A stretch of 64,000 bases of DNA from Pseudovibrio brasiliensis (GTDB taxonomy: Bacteria > Pseudomonadota > Alphaproteobacteria > Rhizobiales > Stappiaceae): the NCBI RefSeq assembly GCF_018282095.1, contig NZ_CP074126.1, positions 2,954,291-3,018,290 of the forward strand, written 5' to 3'. Every line of letters starts with the position of its first letter. Within the stretch, counting starts at the first letter, position 1. Position numbers and translations under genes: made by a program. The notes below the pieces were generated by a model, which saw nothing but the letters and a program-made list of their open reading frames with translations, searched no databases and had not been told where the DNA came from. Below, one piece after another: positions 53,737-63,590 of this stretch.

Positions 53737-54549
53737 ATGAAACATTGTGTCATCACAACATTCCACGAAGCTGGATATCAGCAATATGGCAGGCGGTGCA
53801 TCCAGAGTTTCTTGGAAAAATGGCCTGAAACCGTTTCGATTCTGATTTACCCAGAAAAGGTATCCGTTGGCTTCTCAGAGGCTAGGGTGCAAGTGTTAGA
53901 CCCCTTGGTGGTCTTATCAAAACTTCAGCAATTTAAATCATCTTATTACGATAATCCTTTTGCCAACGGCACCAATCCCATCATCCCAAAGCAAACAGAA
54001 AATTTTCGATGGGATGCCTACCGATTTTCGAACAAAGTCTTTGCGGTGACAGATGCAATCCGGCGTTGCCAAGGCACTTTTGATCAGTTGATTTGGCTAG
54101 ACGCTGATACTGTTACACACACACAGATCCCTGAAAATTTCCTCAATAAAATGGCTCCCAAAAAAGGACAGCTGGCAGCCTACCTTAACCGACGAGGGTA
54201 CCCTGAATGCGGTTGGGTAGGCTACAATCTGAAGCACCCAGAAATTTTGAATTTTGCTGATAGGTTTGAACAAATTTACCTAACGGGTGAGTTTCTTACA
54301 TTCAAAGAAAATCACGACAGCTACATCTTCTGGGAAATTGTTCAGGAAATGGAACAAGCCCATAGCGCATCTTTTAAAGAACTGGGCAGCAGATGGCGTT
54401 CGGGCCACATTTTCATTCAAAGCGCATTGGGCAAATATGTTGATCACCTGAAAGGTGATCGTAAGATTGAAGGGCGAAGCAGAGAACGAGATGCGCTATC
54501 TCTTGCGCATAAACTTCCTCGTTTTCTTCAACAAAGCTTCTCTCGATAG
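53737..54549 (+). CDS. glycosyltransferase-like protein of the glycan cluster
   Basis: A 270-residue protein that reads like a GT-A-fold glycosyltransferase: an N-terminal strand (KHCVITTFHEAGYQQYGRRCIQSFLEKWP), then FDQLIWLDADTVTHTQ, where DAD would be the metal-binding DxD-type motif. Downstream is RSGHIFIQSALGKYVDHLKG. No signal peptide or membrane helix is seen. The specific family and sugar are unknown. The gene and the next two are visibly more A+T-rich than the flanking DNA. It probably starts a three-gene unit acting on a surface polysaccharide. Confidence 0.6.
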   Translation: MKHCVITTFHEAGYQQYGRRCIQSFLEKWPETVSILIYPEKVSVGFSEARVQVLDPLVVLSKLQQFKSSYYDNPFANGTNPIIPKQTENFRWDAYRFSNKVFAVTDAIRRCQGTFDQLIWLDADTVTHTQIPENFLNKMAPKKGQLAAYLNRRGYPECGWVGYNLKHPEILNFADRFEQIYLTGEFLTFKENHDSYIFWEIVQEMEQAHSASFKELGSRWRSGHIFIQSALGKYVDHLKGDRKIEGRSRERDALSLAHKLPRFLQQSFSR

Positions 54550-54604
54550 AATTCTCAAGAAAGCAGATGAGATTTCCCCTCGGCGGCATACCCAGGAGTT
54601 ACAT

Positions 54605-57265
54605 GTGTTACACTCTATTCAACGCCTTGGTTTTGATAAACCAGATCACAGTTTCTGGCAGATTTTGATTGTTTGTAGCGGAAAAGATTTTCTTGCGAAC
54701 GGTGAACAGTTCTTGCGTAGTTGCGAAGCATGCTCACCAGGTCTTCGTGTTGTGGTTGGAATTTCAGATAGTGACAAAAAAGCCCAAGAGCTTTTGCAAA
54801 ACGTAAGCCGACAGCTTTATGCGACAACAGTTTACGAATTTAAGTTCGCTTCTGAGTTTCACGCCAACAGCAATGAAGTCGCTTTGTATAGCGCTGCAAG
54901 CTGGCTATCAGGGCATTCAAAACATGCTCTTCTGATTTTGAATATTGAGTTTACTGTTGTTGAAGATTTGACCCTTTTACCAGCGGTGTTACAAAATTGC
55001 GATTTGGGTGCACACACAATCCGGATCAAAGAGAGTGGGCACCGCATTGCTTACCCTCAGCCTCTTTGGCTGAAGCACACATCCAAAACCTTCCGACTTT
55101 TAGAGTTTATAAAAAAACACATCAACTCTAAAGCTGCAGACCCGGTTTCTGAAGTTGAGCTTATTAAAAAGGCAATTCTGAAAGAGAGCAGTAAACTCAA
55201 AACTGGATGTATCCCAGAATTCTACCGTGACAAAAGTCTCCGCGAGAACTCATATATTTTACGTCGCCCCCTTCATCTGGTCAAAGGTGACACGAAACAC
55301 CTTTCCGAACTTACGCAAAAGATTCAGCTTACGAGAACTCCCCCTAAGAATATAGTATTGTTTCCATTGCAGGATATTGGAACAAAACAACCATTGGATG
55401 ATAATAGCTTTCAAACTCGTATTTCACGCCTATCTCGTCCCGGTCGAATTGGCTGGCGCGCGATGGCTAGGCTGATATCGCAATCCGCACAATCTACTAA
55501 TATCTCTGCGAGAGTTTTACCTGTTGCACAATGGGAAGTAACACAAGAGCTAATTGACCAACTTCATTTCGCTGAACAGATTTTTATTCCGCACAAAACC
55601 TATAAACAACTCCCAGTTGATAATGCCACATTCTATATGCAGGAATATTTGCCTGAGATTTTCACCTGCTCAGCAACGGGTTGGGGGCCTTCAGCAAGCT
55701 GGTCAAATTCTGATGCCTTTACAAATTTCCCGATTGATCCTCGACTAGAGGGGTTCAAGGCGGAGTTAAAGGCTCAAAAGAAAACCAAAGCACCTCAAAG
55801 AAATCAAAAACATCAAAATTTACCTGAGTTTGATGTTCTTGCTGTTCTGCAAGTTCCAGGAGACGAAGCATTAACATTGCACGCAAAGTGTACATTAGAT
55901 AATTTTATCGAAGACATGGCGGAACTTGCAGAAAAAGAGAATCTCAAAGTCTTGCTTCGGAAACATCCTCTAGATCTTACAAACTTTTATGAGAACGCCC
56001 AGAAAATATGGCAAAGCGAACACTTAATATTTTCTAACTTAGGTCATATTCACGACGTGCTTATGAAGGCCAAATGCGTGGCCGTTATTAATAGCGGTGT
56101 CGGCATAGAAGCTATGTTGATGGGCAAGCCTGTACTTGCATTTGGCCAAGCGATCTATGATCAAGCCGTATCACTGGTATCGGAAAAAGGCATCTCAACG
56201 TCCTATCAACGTGCCATCTCCGAGAAGCATAGTTCACGTACCAAACGGTACGATCAGTTCTTGTCATGGTTCCTCTATCATATTAGCTTTAAGCTGGATG
56301 AACCATTTTTTGACAAGCTCCCTGTGAGTAATGGTTCAGAACATTCAAAAGAAAACCCAGTCTATCATTATTATCAAAATGAAATGAAACTCACCTCTCT
56401 GCGGGCTAAAAAAGTTGATTTCAAGAAATCCAAATCATTCGGCATCTCTTTTTCTGATATTCTCGAGAACTCTCAAAAACCTTTGAAGAAGGCAGAGAAA
56501 TTCATCAAGAAAAACTACTACCATGAGGCCGTTAATCGCTCAAAAGGTCTGTTTATGCCGTATTTTAATACGGATGCACTGGCTGGTAAGCGAGTATGTC
56601 TCGTAGGAAATGCAGGGAAATTACTTGAAAATGAAGCTGCAGATTTTATTGATAGCCATGATATCGTTATCAGGATGAATCTTGGATGTCCTTATATCGT
56701 GAAAAAGGGCATGACGCTTGAGCCGGACTGTGAAAAGTATATTTATGGGGTATTTACAGATGGGCGCTCCAGTCAAGCAGAAGATTACATCGTATTGGAC
56801 TCCAGCGCTCCGATGGCAGTTCTAAATGAGTACACTGCAGTCCCGGCGATTGGCATTAAGTCAGACATTTGGTCATGCTCAACAGCAGATCGCGCAAGGC
56901 AACTGTTCTTTGCACCAATTTTTAATACACAAAACGTTGCGCCTCATCCAAGCCTGCATCATTTATCCTCCAAGTTCATTTTGGATCACAAGGTGCAACG
57001 CCTGCCTAAGATTTATACGCAAAAGCTACAGAAGAAACTTTCTGCAGAACCAACATCGGGTATCATTTGGATTGAGTTTTTACGCCAGGCAAAGCTTTCT
57101 GAGCTTTCTCTGGTTGGCTTTGACTTCAATCAGTCTCGACACATTGTTCGGAAAGGATTGAGCTTGTTAGAGGCAACCGGAAGGTATCGCCACAATCCTC
57201 AAAGAGAACGAAATTACGTCATCAACTGTGTTTTGCCAGCACATAAGAACATACGCCTCTACTAA
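54605..57265 (+). CDS. fusion protein: KpsS-like capsule domain plus GT29 sialyltransferase-like domain
   Basis: From the GTG at 54605, which has AGGAG six bases upstream, the protein has 886 residues; in-frame starts farther up overlap the previous gene. Residues 1-~250 are an unidentified alpha/beta region (FWQILIVCSGKDFLANGEQFL). About 405-565 resembles KpsS/LipB-type capsule glycosyltransferases (LKVLLRKHPLD, AVINSGVGIEAMLMGKPVLAFG). About 657-886 carries GT29 sialylmotifs: L (GKRVCLVGNAGK ... DSHDIVIRMN), S (EPTSGIIWIEFLRQA ... LSLVGFDF) and the VS pattern H-x4-E (RHNPQRERNY). It likely builds a sialic-acid- or Kdo-like nonulosonate glycan in the cytoplasm. The donor and acceptor are unknown. 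Confidence 0.72.
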   Translation: MLHSIQRLGFDKPDHSFWQILIVCSGKDFLANGEQFLRSCEACSPGLRVVVGISDSDKKAQELLQNVSRQLYATTVYEFKFASEFHANSNEVALYSAASWLSGHSKHALLILNIEFTVVEDLTLLPAVLQNCDLGAHTIRIKESGHRIAYPQPLWLKHTSKTFRLLEFIKKHINSKAADPVSEVELIKKAILKESSKLKTGCIPEFYRDKSLRENSYILRRPLHLVKGDTKHLSELTQKIQLTRTPPKNIVLFPLQDIGTKQPLDDNSFQTRISRLSRPGRIGWRAMARLISQSAQSTNISARVLPVAQWEVTQELIDQLHFAEQIFIPHKTYKQLPVDNATFYMQEYLPEIFTCSATGWGPSASWSNSDAFTNFPIDPRLEGFKAELKAQKKTKAPQRNQKHQNLPEFDVLAVLQVPGDEALTLHAKCTLDNFIEDMAELAEKENLKVLLRKHPLDLTNFYENAQKIWQSEHLIFSNLGHIHDVLMKAKCVAVINSGVGIEAMLMGKPVLAFGQAIYDQAVSLVSEKGISTSYQRAISEKHSSRTKRYDQFLSWFLYHISFKLDEPFFDKLPVSNGSEHSKENPVYHYYQNEMKLTSLRAKKVDFKKSKSFGISFSDILENSQKPLKKAEKFIKKNYYHEAVNRSKGLFMPYFNTDALAGKRVCLVGNAGKLLENEAADFIDSHDIVIRMNLGCPYIVKKGMTLEPDCEKYIYGVFTDGRSSQAEDYIVLDSSAPMAVLNEYTAVPAIGIKSDIWSCSTADRARQLFFAPIFNTQNVAPHPSLHHLSSKFILDHKVQRLPKIYTQKLQKKLSAEPTSGIIWIEFLRQAKLSELSLVGFDFNQSRHIVRKGLSLLEATGRYRHNPQRERNYVINCVLPAHKNIRLY

Positions 57266-57336
57266 TCTTCAAGCAGCGTACAGACAAATATTTCCAATCC
57301 ATTGAAATAGCTGCAAACCACACGAAAGCTTACTAT

Positions 57337-58251
57337 ATGTCAGATTTTGATCTTAAAGAGGCTTCGTATAGAGAGCCATCTGCAACAGAAAATCACAATC
57401 AAGAAATCGCTCGTCTCAACAAACGCCTTACGCAACTTGAAAAGAGAATAACTATCATTGAAGGCAAAAAAGCTCGACCAATCGAAAAACCTGAAATGTC
57501 AAAAGCTGCTCAGGAGATGGTGGAGACTCTTTTTTCTCGTTTGAGTCCAATGGATGTAGTTGGCTGTAATCTTACCCGTATAGGACGTGCATTTGACGGG
57601 GGCTATATCATGGCTCCGCTAAGGCCTGATGAGAAAGTTGCCTATTCTTTGGGTATTAATCGCGACGTTTCTTGGGATTTAGAAATGGCTCGCAATGGCT
57701 GTAAAGTTTATCAGTACGATCACACAATCGATGGCCTGCCCCACAATCACGAAGGCTTTAATTATTTTAAAAAAGGCATCACAACCTCACACCAAACCAA
57801 TCAGCAGATGACATGTCTTAGGCATGAACTTGTCAAAAATGGGCATAAAAACACAAATGATATCTTATTAAAGATGGATATTGAAGGAGATGAGTGGGGA
57901 GTTTTTGCAGATCTCGAGATAAATGAACTGCAGAAATTTTCTCAAATACTTGTCGAGTTTCATGATCTGCACAAAGTTTATAAGCTGTTCTGGTACCGCA
58001 CAGCTTTAGAAGGACTGAATAAGCTTTTTAAAACCCACCAGGCTGTACACGTCCATGGCAATAATAACACATCACTGCGTATTATAGGTGGCTATGCGGT
58101 TCCACCTGTTCTGGAAGTTACGTTCTTACGCCGTGATCTATTTCAATTCTCCCCGTGCACGCGGACCTTTCCAAATGAACTGGACCAACCCAACAATCCA
58201 AGTTTTGCAGAACACCAACTCGGCAGCTTCCAGTTCACCAAACCGAACTAA
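57337..58251 (+). CDS. FkbM-family methyltransferase-like protein
   Basis: A 304-residue protein. An N-terminal coiled coil (about 22-45, ARLNKRLTQLEKRITIIEGK) is followed by a methyltransferase-type domain with VAYSLGINRDVSWDLEMARNGCKVYQYDHT and the FkbM signature-like ILLKMDIEGDEWGVF. It probably methylates a sugar hydroxyl in the glycan made by the preceding genes. It lies 71 bp after the fusion gene. Its stop codon overlaps that of the convergent dnaE2 by four bases. No anchoring helix is present. Confidence 0.75.
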   Translation: MSDFDLKEASYREPSATENHNQEIARLNKRLTQLEKRITIIEGKKARPIEKPEMSKAAQEMVETLFSRLSPMDVVGCNLTRIGRAFDGGYIMAPLRPDEKVAYSLGINRDVSWDLEMARNGCKVYQYDHTIDGLPHNHEGFNYFKKGITTSHQTNQQMTCLRHELVKNGHKNTNDILLKMDIEGDEWGVFADLEINELQKFSQILVEFHDLHKVYKLFWYRTALEGLNKLFKTHQAVHVHGNNNTSLRIIGGYAVPPVLEVTFLRRDLFQFSPCTRTFPNELDQPNNPSFAEHQLGSFQFTKPN

Positions 58252-61200
58252 TGAAAATCCCTACTCGGAAAGAGCCTCTTTACCTGATCTCTTGGATGGT
58301 AAGCACGATTGGTACGGCGCGGAATGATGGGACGTCGGGGAGCATCGTCTGCAACAGGTAGTGTTTGCCCAATAACTTCATCAAATGGATGCCCGAGTAG
58401 GGACAGACGATCGGAATAATCATTTACATTCTGAGCAATGAGATGAACAACAATGCCCTCTCGTTGCAAATAACCTGTAACGTGCAACAAACGGCCGGAG
58501 ATCACCTCCCGTCGGAATTTTTGATAAACCTTCGGCCAGATCACCACATTGCAAACACCGGTCTCATCTTCCAGTGTCACAAAAATAACCCCGGATGCAG
58601 TGCCCGGGCGTTGACGTGTGATCACCACCCCACAAACACGCGTCTGCTTTTTTAACGGCGCCTTCTGCAAAGCTCTATTTGTGGTGAGACCTGAAATGCT
58701 GGGACGCAACAATTCCATTGGATGCGCTCTCAAAGAAAGTCGGGTTGAGAGGTAATCCTCCACCACCTCTTCTCCCAAGTGCATCACAGGCAGTTTCACG
58801 TCCGGCTCAAATATCGCCTCTCCATCAAACGGATCATTGAACAGAGGAAGTGGTGTCGCGCCTTTGAGAGCTTTCACCTGCCAAAGTGCCTCCCTGCGAC
58901 TCAGCCCCATGCTCACGAAGGCATCAGCCTCCGCCAGCTTCTCCAAAACACCTGGCTCAACACAAGCTCTCTGCCAGATGCTTTGCGGATCTGGATAACC
59001 ATTCCCCCGGGCAGCCACAAGCCAGAGAGCATCTTCTTCTTTAAAGCCTTTGATCTGACGAAAACCCAGTTGTATTGCGAGCTGCCCATCACTACGCCAC
59101 TCCAGCGTATTATCCCACTCACTGCGGTTCACACAAATTGGCCGTACCTCCACATCATGCTCCCTGGCATCTCTGATAATCTGTGCCGGAGCATAAAATC
59201 CCATGGGCTGAGAATTGAGCAGCGCACAGGCAAAGGCAGCTGGGTGATGGCATTTCAGCCATGCAGAAACATAGGCCAGCATCGCAAAAGCAGCTGCATG
59301 GCTTTCAGGAAAACCATAGTTCCCAAAGCCTTCAATCTGGGAGAAGCACCGCTCAGCAAAATCTTGCTCATAGCCCCGCTCCAGCATGCCATTGATGAAA
59401 CGGTTTTTGAAAGATCCAATCGTCCCCATCCGCCGGAAGGTCGCAAGAGAGCGGCGCAAACGATCAGCTTCTTCAGCAGAAAATCCCGCAGCAACTTCCG
59501 CAATACGCATCGCTTGCTCCTGAAATAAGGGAACTCCCAATGTCTTGCCGAGAACCCCCTCCAGCTCCTTTGAAGGAAACGAGACTTTCTCCAGTCCTTG
59601 ACGGCGTTTGATGTACGGATGAACCATACCGCCCTGAATCGGCCCCGGGCGAACAATGGCCACCTCAACCACCAGATCATAAAAGGTACGCGGCTTCATG
59701 CGTGGCAGGAAGTTCATCTGCGCACGGCTTTCAACCTGAAACACCCCCAGAGCATCGGCAACGCAGAGCATGTCATAGGTCGGTTCATCTTTTTGAGGCA
59801 CCGTATCTATCGTAAATCGCTGACCACCCTTTTCTTCAATCAGATCAAAGCACTTACGAATGCAAGTCAGCATGCCCAGGCTCAACACATCAACCTTCAG
59901 AATACAAAGCGCATCAATGTCATCCTTATCCCATTCAATGACAGTGCGATCTTCCATAGAGGCATTTTCGATAGGACATAATTCATCCAAACGCCCTTGA
60001 GTAATCACGAACCCACCCACATGCTGAGAGAGGTGCCGAGGGAAACCAATGATCTCTTTGATGAGATGAATGGTCATAGCAAGACGATGATCTGCTCCGG
60101 ATAAACCCAGTTCCTTCAAGCGCTCTTCTGGCACGCCATGATTGGAACTCCCCCACATCTGACTAGACAAATTAGAGAGTAGATCTTGTGAAAGGCCCAT
60201 AACCTTCCCAACTTCGCGAATAGCAGCACGCGACCGAAAATGAATAACCGTTGCGCATAACCCCGCCCGATGACGCCCGTACTTCTGATAGATATGCTGA
60301 ATAACCTCTTCGCGGCGCTCATGCTCAAAGTCCACATCGATATCCGGCGGCTCTCCACGGTGTTCTGAGATAAATCGCTCAAACACCATGGAAATGGTTT
60401 CCGGAGCCACATCGGTAATCCCAAGTGCATAGCAGATAATGGAGTTTGCCGCAGACCCCCGCCCCTGGCACAGGATCCCCTGAGACCGGGCGAAAGTCAC
60501 AATGTCATGCACTGTCAGAAAATACGCAGCAAACTCCAGCTTGGCCACAAGGGCCAGCTCCTTGTCGACTAGGGCCCGAACACGTTCCGTCTCGCCTTTA
60601 GGATACCTGCGCTTGATACCTTCCAGCGTAAGCCGTTCCAGCCGCTGCTGTGCAGTCTCACTCTCGCTCCCCTCCTGAGGGTATTCATAGGACAGCTGAG
60701 AAAGACAAAAAGAGCATCGGTTAGCAATCTCCTGCGTGCGCTTCACGGCAGCAGGATGAGCACGATACAGATCTAAGACTTCTGCCGGTGTCTTGAGGCG
60801 ACGTTCACTGTTGGGCAATGCATGGCGACCAATCTTGTCTATGGTCAGCCCCTCACGGATACAGGTAAGCACATCAGCCAGTTGCCGACGCCTGCCATGA
60901 TGCATCAGCACATCTCCAACAGCCACCATAGGGGTCGCAAGGCGCAACGCCAGCTCAGCACATCCAGCAAAATAAGCCTGATCACTTCCATCATACTGAG
61001 GAGCTGCACCTAAAAAGACATAGGAGGGATAGGTATGAGCTGCTTGCCGGATGTGCTCATGAATAAGTTCCCCATCCAATGCCTCTTGCGGCAGAGCAAT
61101 CAAAATCACCCCGCGAGCCCCTTCCAGCAGATCTTTGAAAAACAGCTGGCACTCACCTTTTTCCGTGCGCCGTTTTCCTTTGGTCAGCAACCGAGACAAA

Positions 61201-61574
61201 CGCGCATAGGCAGGCCGGTCTTGCGGCAAGGCAACCCAATCAACCGGACTATCTTCCAGCACCAAACGACATCCCACCAGCAAGCGCGGTAGAGAAAGGA
61301 TCGGTTCTTTCAGATCCTCAACGCCCTCAACAATATCTCGCCGACTGCTTGGATCAGTCCGGTGACTGGAACGAACAGCCAGAGCCTCATCCCTCTTCCG
61401 TGTCAGTTCTTTAAGTGCCGAATAAGCACGCACGACACCAGCCAAAGAGTTGCGGTCCGTAATGGCAATACCAGACAGCCCTAAGCTGGCTGCACGCACC
61501 ACCAACTCCTCTGGATGGGAAGCTCCAGTGAGAAAAGTAAAATTAGAGGTGACGCATAACTCGGCGTAGTTCAT
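58248..61574 (-). CDS. dnaE2: error-prone DNA polymerase DnaE2 (ImuC)
   Basis: A 1108-residue C-family polymerase. The N-terminal PHP domain (YAELCVTSNFTFLTGASHPEELVVRAASLGLSGIAITD) is followed by the palm with catalytic acidic residues (GRGSAANSIICYALGITDV ... GEPPDIDVDFEHERREEV). A C-terminal OB-fold (VCGVVITRQRPGTASGVIFVTLEDETG) closes it. It carries out translesion synthesis with ImuB and ImuA after DNA damage. I chose the ATG at 61574, which follows AAGGAGAG and overlaps the imuB stop; an open frame continues 87 bp upstream inside imuB. Confidence 0.95.
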   Translation of the reverse strand: MNYAELCVTSNFTFLTGASHPEELVVRAASLGLSGIAITDRNSLAGVVRAYSALKELTRKRDEALAVRSSHRTDPSSRRDIVEGVEDLKEPILSLPRLLVGCRLVLEDSPVDWVALPQDRPAYARLSRLLTKGKRRTEKGECQLFFKDLLEGARGVILIALPQEALDGELIHEHIRQAAHTYPSYVFLGAAPQYDGSDQAYFAGCAELALRLATPMVAVGDVLMHHGRRRQLADVLTCIREGLTIDKIGRHALPNSERRLKTPAEVLDLYRAHPAAVKRTQEIANRCSFCLSQLSYEYPQEGSESETAQQRLERLTLEGIKRRYPKGETERVRALVDKELALVAKLEFAAYFLTVHDIVTFARSQGILCQGRGSAANSIICYALGITDVAPETISMVFERFISEHRGEPPDIDVDFEHERREEVIQHIYQKYGRHRAGLCATVIHFRSRAAIREVGKVMGLSQDLLSNLSSQMWGSSNHGVPEERLKELGLSGADHRLAMTIHLIKEIIGFPRHLSQHVGGFVITQGRLDELCPIENASMEDRTVIEWDKDDIDALCILKVDVLSLGMLTCIRKCFDLIEEKGGQRFTIDTVPQKDEPTYDMLCVADALGVFQVESRAQMNFLPRMKPRTFYDLVVEVAIVRPGPIQGGMVHPYIKRRQGLEKVSFPSKELEGVLGKTLGVPLFQEQAMRIAEVAAGFSAEEADRLRRSLATFRRMGTIGSFKNRFINGMLERGYEQDFAERCFSQIEGFGNYGFPESHAAAFAMLAYVSAWLKCHHPAAFACALLNSQPMGFYAPAQIIRDAREHDVEVRPICVNRSEWDNTLEWRSDGQLAIQLGFRQIKGFKEEDALWLVAARGNGYPDPQSIWQRACVEPGVLEKLAEADAFVSMGLSRREALWQVKALKGATPLPLFNDPFDGEAIFEPDVKLPVMHLGEEVVEDYLSTRLSLRAHPMELLRPSISGLTTNRALQKAPLKKQTRVCGVVITRQRPGTASGVIFVTLEDETGVCNVVIWPKVYQKFRREVISGRLLHVTGYLQREGIVVHLIAQNVNDYSDRLSLLGHPFDEVIGQTLPVADDAPRRPIIPRRTNRAYHPRDQVKRLFPSRDFH

Positions 61575-63043
61575 GCAAACTCTCCTTGCACAAACCAAGC
61601 CGGTCTCTGGGGAGTGAAAAACATCCAGAGGCGTCGCCCCTGTCTGGTTTCCACGCGCCAATAATCCCTCATACCAGAACGCCAGTTCGGGTCATCCAGC
61701 CACCACTCAGGACAGATGCGTTCTGGACCTGTCGCCTGAGCAATGGAAAACCGCATGCGTCGCCAGCGAAATGTATCCGGTGGGCTCTTATCACTCCCCT
61801 CTATGGGTTCTGGAGAAAACAAACGCACAGGGCGTAAATTCTGCTCCTTCCATTCTCCTTGGGCGTCACAATAAGCTGCTGGCGATATGATGAAGCTGCG
61901 CTCCGGAATATGGCTGTCTGCAGGTTCAAAGCGTTTGATCCGCTCAAGGCCAATACGGCTCCCAAGCCTCGTGATCAAATCGCTCAGTGCATCAGTTTTC
62001 TTTGGTTGGGTGCAGCCTGTTTCCAGCTGCTTTAAAGGCAAGCTTTCAACGGCCAAGGCCTCCAAGCGTATCTGATCAATACCAAAACCAGCATCAACGT
62101 CCCGCACACTCCTCTCAAACAGCGGCAGAATGCTGGCAACCTCACGCATTGGACGAGCAAGGCGCAATTCCACCTGTACACTCGCCTGATCCACTCGCTG
62201 ACACGTCATCAGCAAGACACGTGTTCCCATTTCCTGTGTCTTGAGCTTTTCACAAATCCGGACCAACAGCCGTTCCAAAGCAGCCATAACATCATCGTAA
62301 AGCCCAATTGGCTCTGGCAAATTCAACCGGGCCGCATAAGAAACATCCGGAGCCACTGCATTGACCTGTTCAGCCTGATCACCAAAGGCTTGGTCAATAC
62401 GGCGCATCAACGGCAAACCAAAACGGCGTCCCAATGTTGCCCGCGGAGTTGCCAGAAGATCACCAATAGTCCGTAAACCAAGGCGCAGCAAAACGGCACA
62501 AGTTGCCTCATCCAATCTAAGAGCAGCAACAGGGAGAGGACTTAGGGTTGCTTTCAGCTGCCCACTTGGCGCAACTCCCTTGCTAAAATGAGAGAGCGCC
62601 CAGGCTGCGCCAACGGTACTGGCCAAACCGGATCGCACATGTAACCTGGAGCTCTGAAGACGTTCATGAATATCTGTCAGCAATCCATCTTCACTCTCAA
62701 AAAAATGAGTTGAACCAGTCATATCCAGCAGCAGCCCATTTTGACCATCAAGCCCCACCCACGGACAATAGCGCTCAGCCCATCGAGCCAGCAATTTTAG
62801 AAAACGCTCATCCGCATGAGGATCGGCCTCCCGGGTAAGCAGGTCAGGATATAAAGCCTTGGCATCGGATAGTCCCATACCCGAAGTCAGTCCCAGCTGC
62901 ATCGCTTCCTTGTTAAGGCAATATAATCGCTCAGTATTTTTTTCATGAGAGGTCACAGCAAAAGGCGCGTGTATGGGGCGTGAACGTAAAATACGATCAC
63001 TCGCCATCCTTGGAAACCACAATGACACGATGCGCCTCTGCAT
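61571..63043 (-). CDS. imuB: ImuB, Y-family polymerase-like mutagenesis protein
   Basis: A 490-residue protein of the ImuB family. It begins RIVSLWFPRMASDRIL, the usual ImuB form of the Y-family N-terminus in which the first catalytic acidic residue is lost. It has GSTHFFESEDGLL, helix-hairpin-helix-type LRLGLRTIGDLLATPRATLGRRFG, and a C-terminal partner-binding region. It is thought to tether DnaE2 to the sliding clamp and is not itself a polymerase. The start at 63043 puts 47 bp inside imuA in another frame; it ends within the dnaE2 ATG. Confidence 0.93.
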   Translation of the reverse strand: MQRRIVSLWFPRMASDRILRSRPIHAPFAVTSHEKNTERLYCLNKEAMQLGLTSGMGLSDAKALYPDLLTREADPHADERFLKLLARWAERYCPWVGLDGQNGLLLDMTGSTHFFESEDGLLTDIHERLQSSRLHVRSGLASTVGAAWALSHFSKGVAPSGQLKATLSPLPVAALRLDEATCAVLLRLGLRTIGDLLATPRATLGRRFGLPLMRRIDQAFGDQAEQVNAVAPDVSYAARLNLPEPIGLYDDVMAALERLLVRICEKLKTQEMGTRVLLMTCQRVDQASVQVELRLARPMREVASILPLFERSVRDVDAGFGIDQIRLEALAVESLPLKQLETGCTQPKKTDALSDLITRLGSRIGLERIKRFEPADSHIPERSFIISPAAYCDAQGEWKEQNLRPVRLFSPEPIEGSDKSPPDTFRWRRMRFSIAQATGPERICPEWWLDDPNWRSGMRDYWRVETRQGRRLWMFFTPQRPAWFVQGEFA

Positions 63044-63566
63044 CCCAAAACACCTTCCAACCACTCAATGTTCCTGATTTGTTCTTAATGAGCTGCCAGT
63101 GTTGAAGAGTCAAGTTTTTATCGGTTTTATGATCTCCCCCGAATATAGGAGAACAGTGCCAACGGGTTTGGGTTGCATTGCTACCAGCTCCTTCTGGAAT
63201 AACCAGAATTCCCGTTGAACCACCTTCCTCAGCCGCAAGCTGCAACCGCCTGCCTGCGGTAAGGTCCAGGTCCTGAGAAAGCTCGCAAACCACCAGCTTC
63301 ACAGCACCAGATCGCAAGCCATCTTCTGTACATGCAAGCAAATCCTTATGGCTCTCTGCCTGAACCAAAGTAAGGTTCTTAGGAGACATGAAACTCATCA
63401 AACCGACCGGGTTAAGCTGTTCACTTTGCCAACCAGCTTGTAACCACAAAACAGTCACATCATCTTGCCCGCAAGCCATCGCCGCAAAGCCAATCGCACC
63501 GGGACCACATGCCTCATGAACCCGATTTTTCTGAAGCGGAAACACGTCCTGAAACTCTGTCATCAT
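62997..63566 (-). CDS. imuA: ImuA-like protein of the SOS mutagenesis cassette
   Basis: A 189-residue protein with a RecA/SulA-like core (GAIGFAAMACGQDDVTVLWLQ; LVVCELSQDLDLTAGRRLQLAAEEGGSTGILVIPEG) and the position typical of imuA. It lacks an obvious Walker A motif, and is shorter than many ImuA proteins (I recall roughly 230-260). It acts with ImuB and DnaE2. Two ATG codons in a row open the gene (63566 and 63563), with a weak ribosome-binding site. A LexA-type box lies 25 bp upstream. Confidence 0.85.
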   Translation of the reverse strand: MMTEFQDVFPLQKNRVHEACGPGAIGFAAMACGQDDVTVLWLQAGWQSEQLNPVGLMSFMSPKNLTLVQAESHKDLLACTEDGLRSGAVKLVVCELSQDLDLTAGRRLQLAAEEGGSTGILVIPEGAGSNATQTRWHCSPIFGGDHKTDKNLTLQHWQLIKNKSGTLSGWKVFWDAEAHRVIVVSKDGE

Positions 63567-63590
63567 CTAACAATTGTCGTGCAAATATCA

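Noticed and set aside
54455..54604. Earlier in-frame starts for the GT29 fusion protein
   Set aside because: They overlap the end of the preceding gene and lack a ribosome-binding site as good as AGGAG before GTG 54605.
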